DNA of 8,441 nt. Origin: Calditrichia bacterium (GTDB taxonomy: Bacteria; Calditrichota; Calditrichia; RBG-13-44-9; J042). Every line of letters starts with the position of its first letter. The first letter of the stretch is position 1. Under the pieces are notes generated by a model. The model had not been told where the DNA came from, searched no databases, and saw nothing but the letters and a program-made list of their open reading frames with translations. The translations under genes were made by a program, and so were the position numbers. Of the stretch, positions 1-5,866 are shown piece after piece. The DNA lies in assembly GCA_030430345.1 (NCBI GenBank), contig JAUIFT010000070.1, positions 1-8,441 of the forward strand, in the 5' to 3' direction.

Positions 1-241
<241 letters not shown>

Positions 242-252
242 ACATTTAAAGA

Positions 253-339
253 TGTCATTGCGAGGCGTATTTTGTTGAAGCAATTTAATTGGTAGCTATA
301 GCAAAGAGATGCTTCGTCGCTGCACCCCTCGCGATGGCA
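253..339. repeat. Imperfect inverted repeat, MITE-like dispersed element
   Basis: Two 33-nt arms (253-285 and 307-339) are imperfect reverse complements without gaps, with 21 of 33 positions matching. The outer ends are TGTCATTGCGAG on the left and CTCGCGATGGCA on the right. An inner matched block is GAAGCA (277-282) against TGCTTC (310-315). The layout, with terminal TGTCATTGCGAG followed inward by GAAGCAAT, is one I recognise from short palindromic repeats scattered between genes in many bacteria. No reading frame lies inside. As RNA it could fold into a long hairpin between serS and the acyltransferase gene and may attenuate transcription. There is no U-run, so I do not call it a terminator. 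Confidence 0.7.
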
Positions 340-401
340 GTTGTGACTCGTTTTGCAGGAAATGACTAAGTAGATCTCTTTCTGAAATTGAAAAAAACAA
401 T

Positions 402-1157
402 ATGATTAGAGCGATAATATTTGCCATAGCGTTAGTAGTATTAACCAGCGTATTGGGATCATTTGTGATCTTGATAGGCTTTTTCCAATCGTACTCAAAG
501 TTCAGCTATCATCAGATTGTGCGGCGCTGGGCGCGCATGCTGATTTGGGTTTCCGGATCGCGAGTGCGACTTTCCGGCGTGGAAAATTTTGATCCTCAAC
601 GTTGTTATGTACTGGTTAGTAATCATCAAAGCCATGTGGATATTCCGGCGCTGGTTGGCTACCTGCCCACGCACATGACGATCATTGCCAAGAAAGAGCT
701 GTTTCGGATTCCGGTCTTCGCCCAGGCGATGCGCGCATTGGGCATTTTGGAAATCGACCGAAGTAACCGGGCGAAGTCTTTCGCAACATTAAAACAGGCG
801 GCGGAAGTGATGAAAGAAAAGAATCTATCCGTGCTTGCCTTTCCGGAAGGCACCCGCAGCGAAGATGGAAAAATGAAAGCCTTTAAAAAAGGGCCGTTTG
901 TGCTTGGCATACAGTCGGAAATTGCTATTTTACCGATTACCATCGACGGCACCTATCCAATGCTCCCGAAAGGAAAACTGGGGATTCGCCCCGGAGATAT
1001 CAGTATTCAGATCCACCCGGCAATCGAAACCTCCGATTTTTCATTTGAGAAAAGAAACGAATTAATTGATCAGGTTCATCACACTATAGCGTCAGGACTT
1101 GCAGATCATGAAGAATTCATTGAAAAATTTGATTACCCTGAATCATCCGCTGGTTGA
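402..1157 (+). CDS. plsC: 1-acyl-sn-glycerol-3-phosphate acyltransferase (PlsC/LPLAT family)
   Basis: This 251-residue protein very likely transfers an acyl chain to lysophosphatidic acid, giving phosphatidic acid at the inner membrane. A hydrophobic segment at residues 4-29 anchors it. The four acyltransferase blocks are in order. The catalytic NHQSHVD (74-80) fits NHxxxxD. The region around AKKELFRIPVFAQAMRALG (96-114) and IDR (118-120) is block II. FPEGTRS (147-153) binds the glycerol phosphate, and LPITIDGTY (177-185) is block IV. Length is normal for bacterial PlsC (about 240-250). The ATG at 402 has only a poor, A-rich upstream region and no clear Shine-Dalgarno, but it opens directly into the membrane segment and no better start is visible. 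The last 50 nt overlap upp, suggesting cotranscription and perhaps translational coupling. Exact acyl-acceptor specificity cannot be read from sequence, since related enzymes act on other lysolipids. Confidence 0.92.
   Translation: MIRAIIFAIALVVLTSVLGSFVILIGFFQSYSKFSYHQIVRRWARMLIWVSGSRVRLSGVENFDPQRCYVLVSNHQSHVDIPALVGYLPTHMTIIAKKELFRIPVFAQAMRALGILEIDRSNRAKSFATLKQAAEVMKEKNLSVLAFPEGTRSEDGKMKAFKKGPFVLGIQSEIAILPITIDGTYPMLPKGKLGIRPGDISIQIHPAIETSDFSFEKRNELIDQVHHTIASGLADHEEFIEKFDYPESSAG
1094..1097 (+). promoter_or_regulatory. Ribosome binding site deciding the upp start
   Basis: AGGA at 1094-1097 lies 10 nt before the ATG at 1108. An in-frame TTG at 1099 would extend the protein by three residues but sits only 1 nt after this site, too close to be used. 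The ATG at 1108 is therefore preferred. The site lies inside the 3' end of the upstream acyltransferase gene. Confidence 0.6.
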
Positions 1158-1743
1158 AGATAAACTCGCGCGGATGCGGGATGAAAACACTCCCCACGCC
1201 GATTTCCAGCGATTGCTGGAAGACATCAGCATTTTTTTGTTTTATGAAGGAACGAAATCCCTGGCAACCGCGGACAGCGAAGTAAAAACACCCCTGGAGA
1301 CGACAGCGGTTAAACGGGTGAAGAATGATATTCTACTCGTGCCGGTATTACGAGCCGGACTGGGAATGTCCAATGGCATAGTAAAATTTTGTAAACATGC
1401 ACTTACCGGAATGATCGGCATGTATCGCGATCACGATACCCTGCAGCCGATCGATTATTACCTGCGTTTGCCGGATGATATTTCCGAGATGGATATATTT
1501 TTGCTGGATCCGATGCTGGCTACCGGCGGCAGCGCCAATGAGTCGCTGCATAAACTGAAACGTCACGGGGCGAAAAATCTTTCGATGCTCTGCCTGCTGG
1601 CGGCACCGGAAGGTGTGGCGTTGTTGGAGAAAGAACACCCTGATGTGAAAGTTTACACCGCCGCCCTGGACCGCCAACTTAACAGTATCGGCTATATTCT
1701 GCCTGGGCTTGGCGATGCCGGTGATCGTTATTTTGGAGTGTAA
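1108..1743 (+). CDS. upp: Uracil phosphoribosyltransferase
   Basis: This cytoplasmic pyrimidine-salvage enzyme joins uracil to PRPP, giving UMP and pyrophosphate. From the ATG at 1108 the protein has 211 residues, close to the 208-209 usual for Upp. NHPLVEDKLARMRD (12-25) matches the conserved N-terminus. VPVLRAGLGM (78-87) is the phosphate-binding strand-loop. DPMLATGGSA (134-143) is the PRPP-binding motif. AAPEG (165-169) follows, and GYILPGLGDAGDRYFG (195-210) is the uracil-recognition loop and C-terminus. All key segments are intact. The start overlaps the last 50 nt of the plsC-family gene, so the two are probably on one transcript, although their pathways are unrelated. A weak hairpin follows the stop. 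The TTG at 1099 is an alternative start but its ribosome binding site spacing is wrong. Confidence 0.96.
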   Translation: MKNSLKNLITLNHPLVEDKLARMRDENTPHADFQRLLEDISIFLFYEGTKSLATADSEVKTPLETTAVKRVKNDILLVPVLRAGLGMSNGIVKFCKHALTGMIGMYRDHDTLQPIDYYLRLPDDISEMDIFLLDPMLATGGSANESLHKLKRHGAKNLSMLCLLAAPEGVALLEKEHPDVKVYTAALDRQLNSIGYILPGLGDAGDRYFGV

Positions 1744-1763
1744 CATTTTTGTGAATATAATAT

Positions 1764-1788
1764 GCGGCTCTCGCTTTCCGGGAGCTGC
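1764..1788 (+). terminator. Possible weak terminator hairpin after upp
   Basis: GCGGCTCTC (1764-1772) pairs with GGGAGCTGC (1780-1788) over nine positions, two of them G-U, around a 7-nt loop. It begins 20 nt after the upp stop, where a terminator would be expected. The following bases (ACCTTGTCTTGG) lack a proper T-run, so an efficient intrinsic terminator is doubtful. The rest of the 1789-1970 stretch shows no gene, RNA or clear promoter that I can recognise. Confidence 0.35.
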
Positions 1789-1974
1789 ACCTTGTCTTGG
1801 AAATACTACTTCCTGAAAATAAATAAATCCGTTTATTAACAGACACTTTTTGGTTTCTCACGTATCTAACTAGGCGTCACCAAACGATGCTTTGAGAGTA
1901 TGTTGCCTCGCTGCTTTCGTTCCTTTTTTACGGGTGCCTTGTCGATGAAAATAGTCGTCCCGGTCTTACACTGA

Positions 1975-1979
1975 AAGGA
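1975..1979 (+). promoter_or_regulatory. Ribosome binding site of the carbonyl reductase-like gene
   Basis: AAGGA lies 8 nt before the ATG at 1988. A second ATG at 1983 is in another frame and only 3 nt after the site, so it is not the start. Confidence 0.65.
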
Positions 1980-1987
1980 AAAATGAT

Positions 1988-2686
1988 ATGGATAAAATCG
2001 TGCTGGTTACCGGCGGGAATCGCGGCATCGGTTTGGAAATTTGCCGCCAGTTAGCGGAAAAAGGCGCTACGGTTATCTTAACTGCCCGCGATGAAAATAA
2101 GGGAGCAGCTGCCCGGGATGCATTGGCAAAGTCCGGCTTTTCAGTGGGGTTTCAACCGCTGGATGTTGCTGATTCCGCGAGTATTCAGGCGCTGAAAAAC
2201 CAGCTGGAAAATGAATATGGCCGGCTGGATGTTCTGATCAATAATGCCGGCATTGGCGTCGGCAACAAAAAAGCGCTGGATGCCGACTTTGCAGAAGTGA
2301 AAGAGATCATGGCCACCAATTTTTATGGCCCCTGGGAATTAACGGTTGCGCTTTTACCATTGCTGCGGAAAAGTAAAGATGCCCGGGTTATCAACATGTC
2401 CAGCGGGATGGGGGCATTGGATAGCCTGCCGGCGGGCAGTTACGCCGGATATCGCTTGTCGAAAACTTCTCTGAACGGGCTGTCGATGATGTTGGCGGGA
2501 GAACTGGGGAGCGAAAATATTGCTGTGAATGCGATGTGTCCCGGCTGGGTAAGAACCGGGATGGGCGGACAAAGTGCACCACGCTCGGTAGAGCAGGGCG
2601 CGGATACTGCCGCCTGGTTAGCGCTGGAAGCCAGCCGCAAAATAACCGGCAAATTTTTCCGGGACCGCAAGGAAATTCCCTGGTGA
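1988..2686 (+). CDS. SDR family oxidoreductase, carbonyl reductase-like
   Basis: This 232-residue cytoplasmic NAD(P)H-dependent oxidoreductase has a Rossmann fold. TGGNRGIG (8-15) binds the cofactor. R12 and R34, after the second strand, favour NADPH by the usual SDR rule. LDV with D59 contacts adenine. NNAG (85-88), N111, S138/S139, Y155 and K159 supply the structural motif and the Asn-Ser-Tyr-Lys catalytic set. CPGWVRT (184-190) follows. The C-terminal stretch, including EQGADTAAWLAL and a final GKFFRDRKEIPW, resembles the end of animal carbonyl reductase CBR1 and related plant reductases, so the likely reaction is reduction of an aldehyde or ketone. The substrate is unknown. It lacks the long insertion before the catalytic Tyr seen in CBR1. 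It lies upstream of a second SDR in the same direction, separated by 260 nt of repeat-rich DNA, so the two are probably not tightly coupled. Confidence 0.9.
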   Translation: MDKIVLVTGGNRGIGLEICRQLAEKGATVILTARDENKGAAARDALAKSGFSVGFQPLDVADSASIQALKNQLENEYGRLDVLINNAGIGVGNKKALDADFAEVKEIMATNFYGPWELTVALLPLLRKSKDARVINMSSGMGALDSLPAGSYAGYRLSKTSLNGLSMMLAGELGSENIAVNAMCPGWVRTGMGGQSAPRSVEQGADTAAWLALEASRKITGKFFRDRKEIPW

Positions 2687-2707
2687 TGTAATCGGAATTA
2701 TATTTTC

Positions 2708-2737
2708 GCCACTGATTTGCACAGATATTCACTGATG
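2708..2737. repeat. Probable dispersed intergenic repeat (short)
   Basis: The stretch starts GCCACTGATTTGCACAGAT and ends ATTCACTGAT. It contains two ACTGAT copies (2710-2715 and 2730-2735). It resembles a short repeat family of the type GCCACTGATTxxCACTGAT that I have seen between genes of many unrelated bacteria. The call rests on recognition and not on a second copy in this window. It starts 21 nt after the stop of the upstream SDR. Confidence 0.4.
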
Positions 2738-2788
2738 AAATGATTCTTAATGAAATAAATGAAGGTTGTAAGTCGAATAGAAATATCC

Positions 2789-2866
2789 AATTTCCAATCT
2801 AGAATGTCGAAGTATATTATTGTTTTTACCTGAGGTTTTTAGGTTCTTACTTCGATATTGGAAATT
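2789..2866. repeat. Inverted repeat with two-part arms between the SDR genes
   Basis: Two blocks are perfectly inverted. AATTTCCAAT (2789-2798) matches ATTGGAAATT (2857-2866), and TCGAAGTA (2807-2814) matches TACTTCGA (2848-2855). The left arm has 8 extra bases between its blocks and the right arm has one. A 33-nt AT-rich loop (2815-2847) separates the arms. Further similarity, with GAAT and TCC elements, continues on both sides (about 2775-2891). This suggests a larger dispersed AT-rich repeat of GAATGTCCAA/CCAATATCGAAG character, not a gene-specific operator. Pairing in RNA would give a long but interrupted stem. Confidence 0.6.
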
Positions 2867-2914
2867 TTAAATTGAACATTTTGGACATTCAAAAAATATA
2901 ACCTGAATTTTATT

Positions 2915-2920
2915 TATACT
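2915..2920 (+). promoter_or_regulatory. Candidate -10 element upstream of second SDR
   Basis: TATACT at 2915-2920 fits a sigma70 -10 hexamer and lies 27 nt before the ATG at 2947, so transcription would begin about 20 nt before the start codon. No acceptable -35 hexamer lies 16-18 nt upstream. The nearest TTGGAC (2881-2886) is 28 nt away. Weak support only. Confidence 0.25.
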
Positions 2921-2935
2921 TACAACAAACTATTA

Positions 2936-2941
2936 AAGGAG
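2936..2941 (+). promoter_or_regulatory. Strong ribosome binding site of second SDR
   Basis: AAGGAG, a full Shine-Dalgarno match, lies 5 nt before the ATG at 2947. It is the best ribosome binding site on the plus strand in this window and suggests good expression. Confidence 0.7.
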
Positions 2942-2946
2942 TAATT

Positions 2947-3819
2947 ATGTCGAAGAAAATACTTATTACCGGCGCCAGCGGCGGTTTTGGAAAACTGATC
3001 AGCCACACTTTGTTAAAAGGCGGACATACTGTCGTTGCTTCCATGCGTGGCGTTAACGGAAAAAACAAAGCCAATGCCGAGGAGCTGAAAGCAGCCGGCG
3101 CTCATATCGTCGAAATTGACGTCACTGATGATGCCAGTGTAAACAGCGGCGTTGCGAAAGCCCGCGAAGCTGCTGGTGGTCTGGATGTTGTCATCAATAA
3201 TGCCGGCGTTGGCGTTTTAGGCTTGCAGGAGAACTTTACGATAGAAGACTGGAAACGCCTGTTTGACATCAACGTCTTCGGTATTCAGCGGGTAAATCGC
3301 GCTGCGTTGCCGCAAATGCGCGCTGATAACAATGGCCTGATCATTTTTGTCTCCAGCTTATTAGGCAGAATGACCATCCCGTTCTACGGTCCATATAACG
3401 CTTCGAAATGGGCGGTTGAGGCAATGGCGGAAAACTACCGCACGGAGCTTTCCGGCTTCGGTGTTGATGTTTGTATCGTAGAGCCGGGCGGCTATCCTAC
3501 TTCATTTATGCATGCCCTCATCCAGCCCGGTGATAAAAGCCGCGATGAAAGTTATGGCCCGCTGGCTGGCGCGCCGAAAATGATGTTCGAAAACTTTGAA
3601 GCAGCCCTGGCGGCAAATGAAGCACAGGACCCGCAAAATGTTGCTGATGCAATTCTTGGTCTGGTCGATACACCGGCTGGTTCCCGGGAATTCCGCACAG
3701 TGGTGGACAAGATGGGCATGGGCGACCCGATTGAAGGTTACAACAAGCAGTTAGCTGGTATCACCGAAGCAATTTATGGTAATTTTGGTATTGGCGATAT
3801 GTTGAAATTGAAAGTATAA
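2947..3819 (+). CDS. SDR family NAD(P)-dependent oxidoreductase (classical type)
   Basis: This 290-residue cytoplasmic protein is an oxidoreductase of the classical SDR type with an extended C-terminus. TGASGGFG (8-15) is the glycine-rich cofactor loop. R34 after the second strand suggests NADPH. D58 in EIDVTD contacts adenine. NNAG (84-87), N109, S136/S137, Y150 and K154 form the structural and catalytic set, and VEPGGYPT (178-185) follows. Residues 186-290 form the substrate-side cap and a C-terminal extension rich in Gly and Met that I cannot tie to a known substrate. The family includes many retinol- and steroid-dehydrogenase-like annotations, so any specific name would be a guess. The start has a strong AAGGAG 5 nt upstream. 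It is the second SDR in a row, but its sequence differs clearly from the first, so recent duplication is unlikely. It ends 10 nt before a strong shared terminator hairpin. Confidence 0.92.
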   Translation: MSKKILITGASGGFGKLISHTLLKGGHTVVASMRGVNGKNKANAEELKAAGAHIVEIDVTDDASVNSGVAKAREAAGGLDVVINNAGVGVLGLQENFTIEDWKRLFDINVFGIQRVNRAALPQMRADNNGLIIFVSSLLGRMTIPFYGPYNASKWAVEAMAENYRTELSGFGVDVCIVEPGGYPTSFMHALIQPGDKSRDESYGPLAGAPKMMFENFEAALAANEAQDPQNVADAILGLVDTPAGSREFRTVVDKMGMGDPIEGYNKQLAGITEAIYGNFGIGDMLKLKV

Positions 3820-3829
3820 ATGAAAAATC

Positions 3830-3868
3830 AATCTGCAAATTTGCAAATCTGCAAATTTGCAGATTTTT
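3830..3868. terminator. Bidirectional terminator made of four 8-bp tandem repeats
   Basis: A perfect 16-bp stem pairs 3830-3845 with 3850-3865 around a 4-nt loop (AATC). A T-run at 3864-3868 follows on the plus strand. An A-run at 3823-3827 serves as the U-run on the minus strand. It sits between the convergent ends of the second SDR (3819) and the lipoprotein gene (3883), so it should stop transcription from both sides. The stem consists of four tandem 8-mers: CTGCAAAT, TTGCAAAT, CTGCAAAT and TTGCAGAT (3833-3864). It is self-complementary because GCAAATTTGC is a palindrome. Confidence 0.85.
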
Positions 3869-3882
3869 CCCATCCTTAACAG

Positions 3883-4563
3883 TTACTCAAAAAGAAAAAT
3901 TTGCTGCTCTTTAAAGCCCTCTTGATCCGTGGCGTATATCTGCATACGAGAATAAATTAGCAGGCCAACTTCCCGGGAGAGATAGACTTCGTACTCAGCA
4001 GTATTCGCGTCGATGTTGCGGACAAAGGTCATTTCCTGTGGTATCCAGCGCCATAAATTCGAACCATAAACGACCGCGAGATACCAGCCCCAGGCATAAA
4101 CGGAATCGATATTTTCCACGCCCTGGTAATCTCTGATAATCGCCCGGCTATAATGCGTCGCTGAATCCAGGGTGGCTTCCAGCACAATCGGCGCGCCATA
4201 TACCATCTTCTCGTTAATTTCCGTGCCTTCCGGATAAATGACGACCTCTGTTTCCAGCGGATAATACTTGTCGGCCGTGATTGTCACATCCACCGGGCGG
4301 CTCAGTCCTTCATCGAAACCGGTAAAATAATTCAGGGAAAACAGGCCATTGTCATTGGTGACTGTTGCCTGGCCTTCCAGGGTAACCAGTGCATCGTTGA
4401 CAGGGGCATCGGTAAAAATATTTTGAATATTTCCGGTGACAGTAACACTTTGGGCGACTGCTTCCGCTTCATAGTTGTAGTTGAGGAATTTTTCATTATC
4501 ACAGCTACTGAACATCATCAGGGTAAGCACCGACAGGAACAACAATAGAATCTTTTTTCTCAT
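3883..4563 (-). CDS. Putative secreted lipoprotein with carboxypeptidase-regulatory-like beta domain
   Basis: This 226-residue protein is predicted to be exported and lipid-anchored. It has a basic start (MRKK), a hydrophobic stretch at residues 5-18 and a lipobox FSSC with acylated Cys21. The sequence right after Cys is acidic (DNE), and where the protein is finally placed depends on the host's sorting rules. Residues about 40-131 look like a CarboxypepD_reg/Cna-B-like beta sandwich. VTVTGNIQNIFTDAPVNDAL is followed by LVTLEG, then ATVTNDNGLFSL, then VTITADKYYPL. Residues 132-226 form a second beta-rich part ending in QIYATDQEGFKEQQIFLFE. No catalytic motif is visible and the function is unknown. 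The ATG at 4563 is chosen because GGAGGGG lies 8 nt upstream. The longer GTG start at 4572 overlaps that site. It is last in the minus-strand gene series, 107 nt after the histidine-rich membrane protein, and ends at the shared terminator. Confidence 0.8.
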   Translation of the reverse strand: MRKKILLLFLSVLTLMMFSSCDNEKFLNYNYEAEAVAQSVTVTGNIQNIFTDAPVNDALVTLEGQATVTNDNGLFSLNYFTGFDEGLSRPVDVTITADKYYPLETEVVIYPEGTEINEKMVYGAPIVLEATLDSATHYSRAIIRDYQGVENIDSVYAWGWYLAVVYGSNLWRWIPQEMTFVRNIDANTAEYEVYLSREVGLLIYSRMQIYATDQEGFKEQQIFLFE

Positions 4564-4571
4564 ATAAATCA

Positions 4572-4578
4572 CCCCTCC
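4572..4578 (-). promoter_or_regulatory. Ribosome binding site deciding the lipoprotein start
   Basis: Read on the minus strand this is GGAGGGG, 8 nt before the ATG at 4563-4561. The in-frame GTG at 4572-4570 overlaps the site and is rejected as start. Confidence 0.7.
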
Positions 4579-4601
4579 AGGCGTTAATTGTTATGCACCA
4601 A

Positions 4602-4611
4602 TTTACGTAAA
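4602..4611. promoter_or_regulatory. Palindrome TTTACGTAAA, possible operator upstream of lipoprotein gene
   Basis: A perfect 10-bp palindrome lies 39 nt upstream of the lipoprotein ATG (minus strand) in the gap after the membrane-protein gene. With flanking A/T bases it reads AATTTACGTAAAATT, symmetrical apart from one offset base. It could be a regulator binding site or chance in AT-rich DNA. I found no second copy in this window. Confidence 0.2.
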
Positions 4612-4670
4612 ATTGTGGATGCTTTAAATCCCCCGAATGGGGCAATTACGGCATTTTTTGGCAGTGATTA

Positions 4671-5852
4671 TTAACGCTGGATATGCCATGCGATTTGGAG
4701 CAGAGAGATGCCGATAAAAAGATATCCGCCAAAGAGGAGGGGAAAAGCATTCGCGATCGATGTTAGCTGCGGCAAAAGACCGTAACCAAACAAAATGCCT
4801 TCCGTGATTAGAAACCCGAGGAGATAGCAGATAGCTGCGACGGCAAAGCCACGCTGGCTTAAAATCTGCGGAAATAGCGTAAGAATAAGATAAGGTGTCA
4901 GTATTCCCAGCATGATGAGGTGGATATAACCAATAATCGTGAAAATTTTCGAAGCAAACACCCAGCTGGCAATTTCCGGAAAACCGGATAATAGCTGGGT
5001 AACCAGCTTTAGAAATATGAAAACAAGCAGAAAGCGGCTAATCCATTTCATCCAGGCGTGAAGGCCCAAAAAATGCCTGCGTACATCTTTCCGGATAAGT
5101 AACCAGCGTACTGCCAGCCATAGCTGGATCGCCGCGCCAATAACGCCCCCGGCATACCAAATCCAGGGCGGATGAATCCACAGCACCGAGAGTGCGAATG
5201 TTAGCCAGGTAGAAGCAACCAATAACCAGGTTGTTTGCTGACCAAGCGGTAATGCTTCCCCCCGCGCTTCCCAGCGGCGCAGCGCCCAGGCGGCTACCCC
5301 CCACATAAAAAAACCATTGTAAAGAAAGTGCAGATAAAAATAAACCGCATTATTATACCAATGTGTTGTTTCCAGGCCGTTTACCCGTAAATAGCCAAGG
5401 AAATATGCCCCCAGGCTGCTGATCACTAAAAAAAGCAATCCGTGGCGCAAGAATGATGCGGATACACTCTTGTCTGCTTTTAGATCGCGAAAATACCAAA
5501 CGGAAAGTATATAGGTGGTAATCACAAATAGCGTGGAAAAAGAAATGGAAATAGCGGCATATCCCTGGAAAGGAAAACTGAAGAGCATCCCCAGCAGAGA
5601 AAGTTGCATCCACCAGAATAGCTGATAATACCGCCGGCGCGCTTCGACAGGAATAAATACGTTCACCAGCGATAAATACAAGCCGACAAATACCCAGCCA
5701 AGCAAGGCGATATGCGAATGTGTATGCAGCATGAATTTATAATTGATGCCCGCCATTGGCGACACATAGAACCAGCGCAGCAGCAGGCCGATAGCAAAAG
5801 CGGCCAGCAACCATCCGAATGTAATTTTCCGTAGCAGGCTTTCCTGATACAT
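4671..5852 (-). CDS. Polytopic membrane protein with conserved histidines, heme-copper oxidase subunit I-like
   Basis: This is a 393-residue integral inner-membrane protein with about 12 hydrophobic segments. The pattern recalls heme-copper oxidase subunit I and NnrS-type relatives. An HTHSH cluster (43-47) opens the second membrane segment (HIALLGWVFVGLYLSLVNVF). HWYNNAVYFYLHFLYNGFFM (164-183) carries H164 and H175. HPPW (227-230) follows, and YIHLIMLGILTP (309-320) carries H311 in a late helix. The true oxidase set is not complete: no HH pair in helix VII and no HxH pair in helix X were seen. Oxygen reduction is therefore not supported. Heme or metal binding is a reasonable inference only. 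I choose ATG 5852 because AAGGA lies 9 nt upstream, while the longer TTG start at 5861 touches that site. The start is 12 nt after the DinB stop, so the two are almost surely one operon. Confidence 0.75.
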   Translation of the reverse strand: MYQESLLRKITFGWLLAAFAIGLLLRWFYVSPMAGINYKFMLHTHSHIALLGWVFVGLYLSLVNVFIPVEARRRYYQLFWWMQLSLLGMLFSFPFQGYAAISISFSTLFVITTYILSVWYFRDLKADKSVSASFLRHGLLFLVISSLGAYFLGYLRVNGLETTHWYNNAVYFYLHFLYNGFFMWGVAAWALRRWEARGEALPLGQQTTWLLVASTWLTFALSVLWIHPPWIWYAGGVIGAAIQLWLAVRWLLIRKDVRRHFLGLHAWMKWISRFLLVFIFLKLVTQLLSGFPEIASWVFASKIFTIIGYIHLIMLGILTPYLILTLFPQILSQRGFAVAAICYLLGFLITEGILFGYGLLPQLTSIANAFPLLFGGYLFIGISLLQIAWHIQR

Positions 5853-5861
5853 ACAGATCAA

Positions 5862-5866
5862 TCCTT
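5862..5866 (-). promoter_or_regulatory. Ribosome binding site overlapping the DinB stop codon
   Basis: On the minus strand the bases TAAGGA combine the DinB-family stop (5867-5865) with AAGGA (5866-5862), 9 nt before the ATG at 5852. This favours translational coupling and excludes the TTG at 5861 as start. Confidence 0.65.

Noticed and set aside
242..401. tRNA or small RNA gene downstream of serS
   Set aside because: No cloverleaf, anticodon arm or CCA-like end was seen. The pairing present is explained by the inverted repeat.
1348..1746. A 132-codon minus-strand frame opposite upp
   Set aside because: upp is complete and highly conserved on the plus strand. The antisense frame has no ribosome binding site or family resemblance that I can see.
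1861..1970. Possible degenerate copy of the TGTCATTGCGAG-type repeat (TTGCCTCGCTGCTTTCG region)
   Set aside because: Only a loose resemblance to the inner GCTTCGTCGCTGC segment. No matching arms or ends could be found.
1932..1970. TTGTCG ... TACACT as a promoter for the first SDR gene
   Set aside because: The hexamers are 22 nt apart and the -10 would abut the ribosome binding site, leaving no room for a leader.
2354..2732. Three overlapping minus-strand frames opposite the first SDR gene
   Set aside because: They overlap the catalytic Tyr/Lys region and C-terminus of a clear SDR. Their Arg/Pro/Ser-rich translations are typical of antisense noise.
4631..4642. CCCC-GAAT-GGGG hairpin between the membrane-protein and lipoprotein genes as a terminator
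   Set aside because: The stem has only four base pairs and no T-run follows it on the minus strand.
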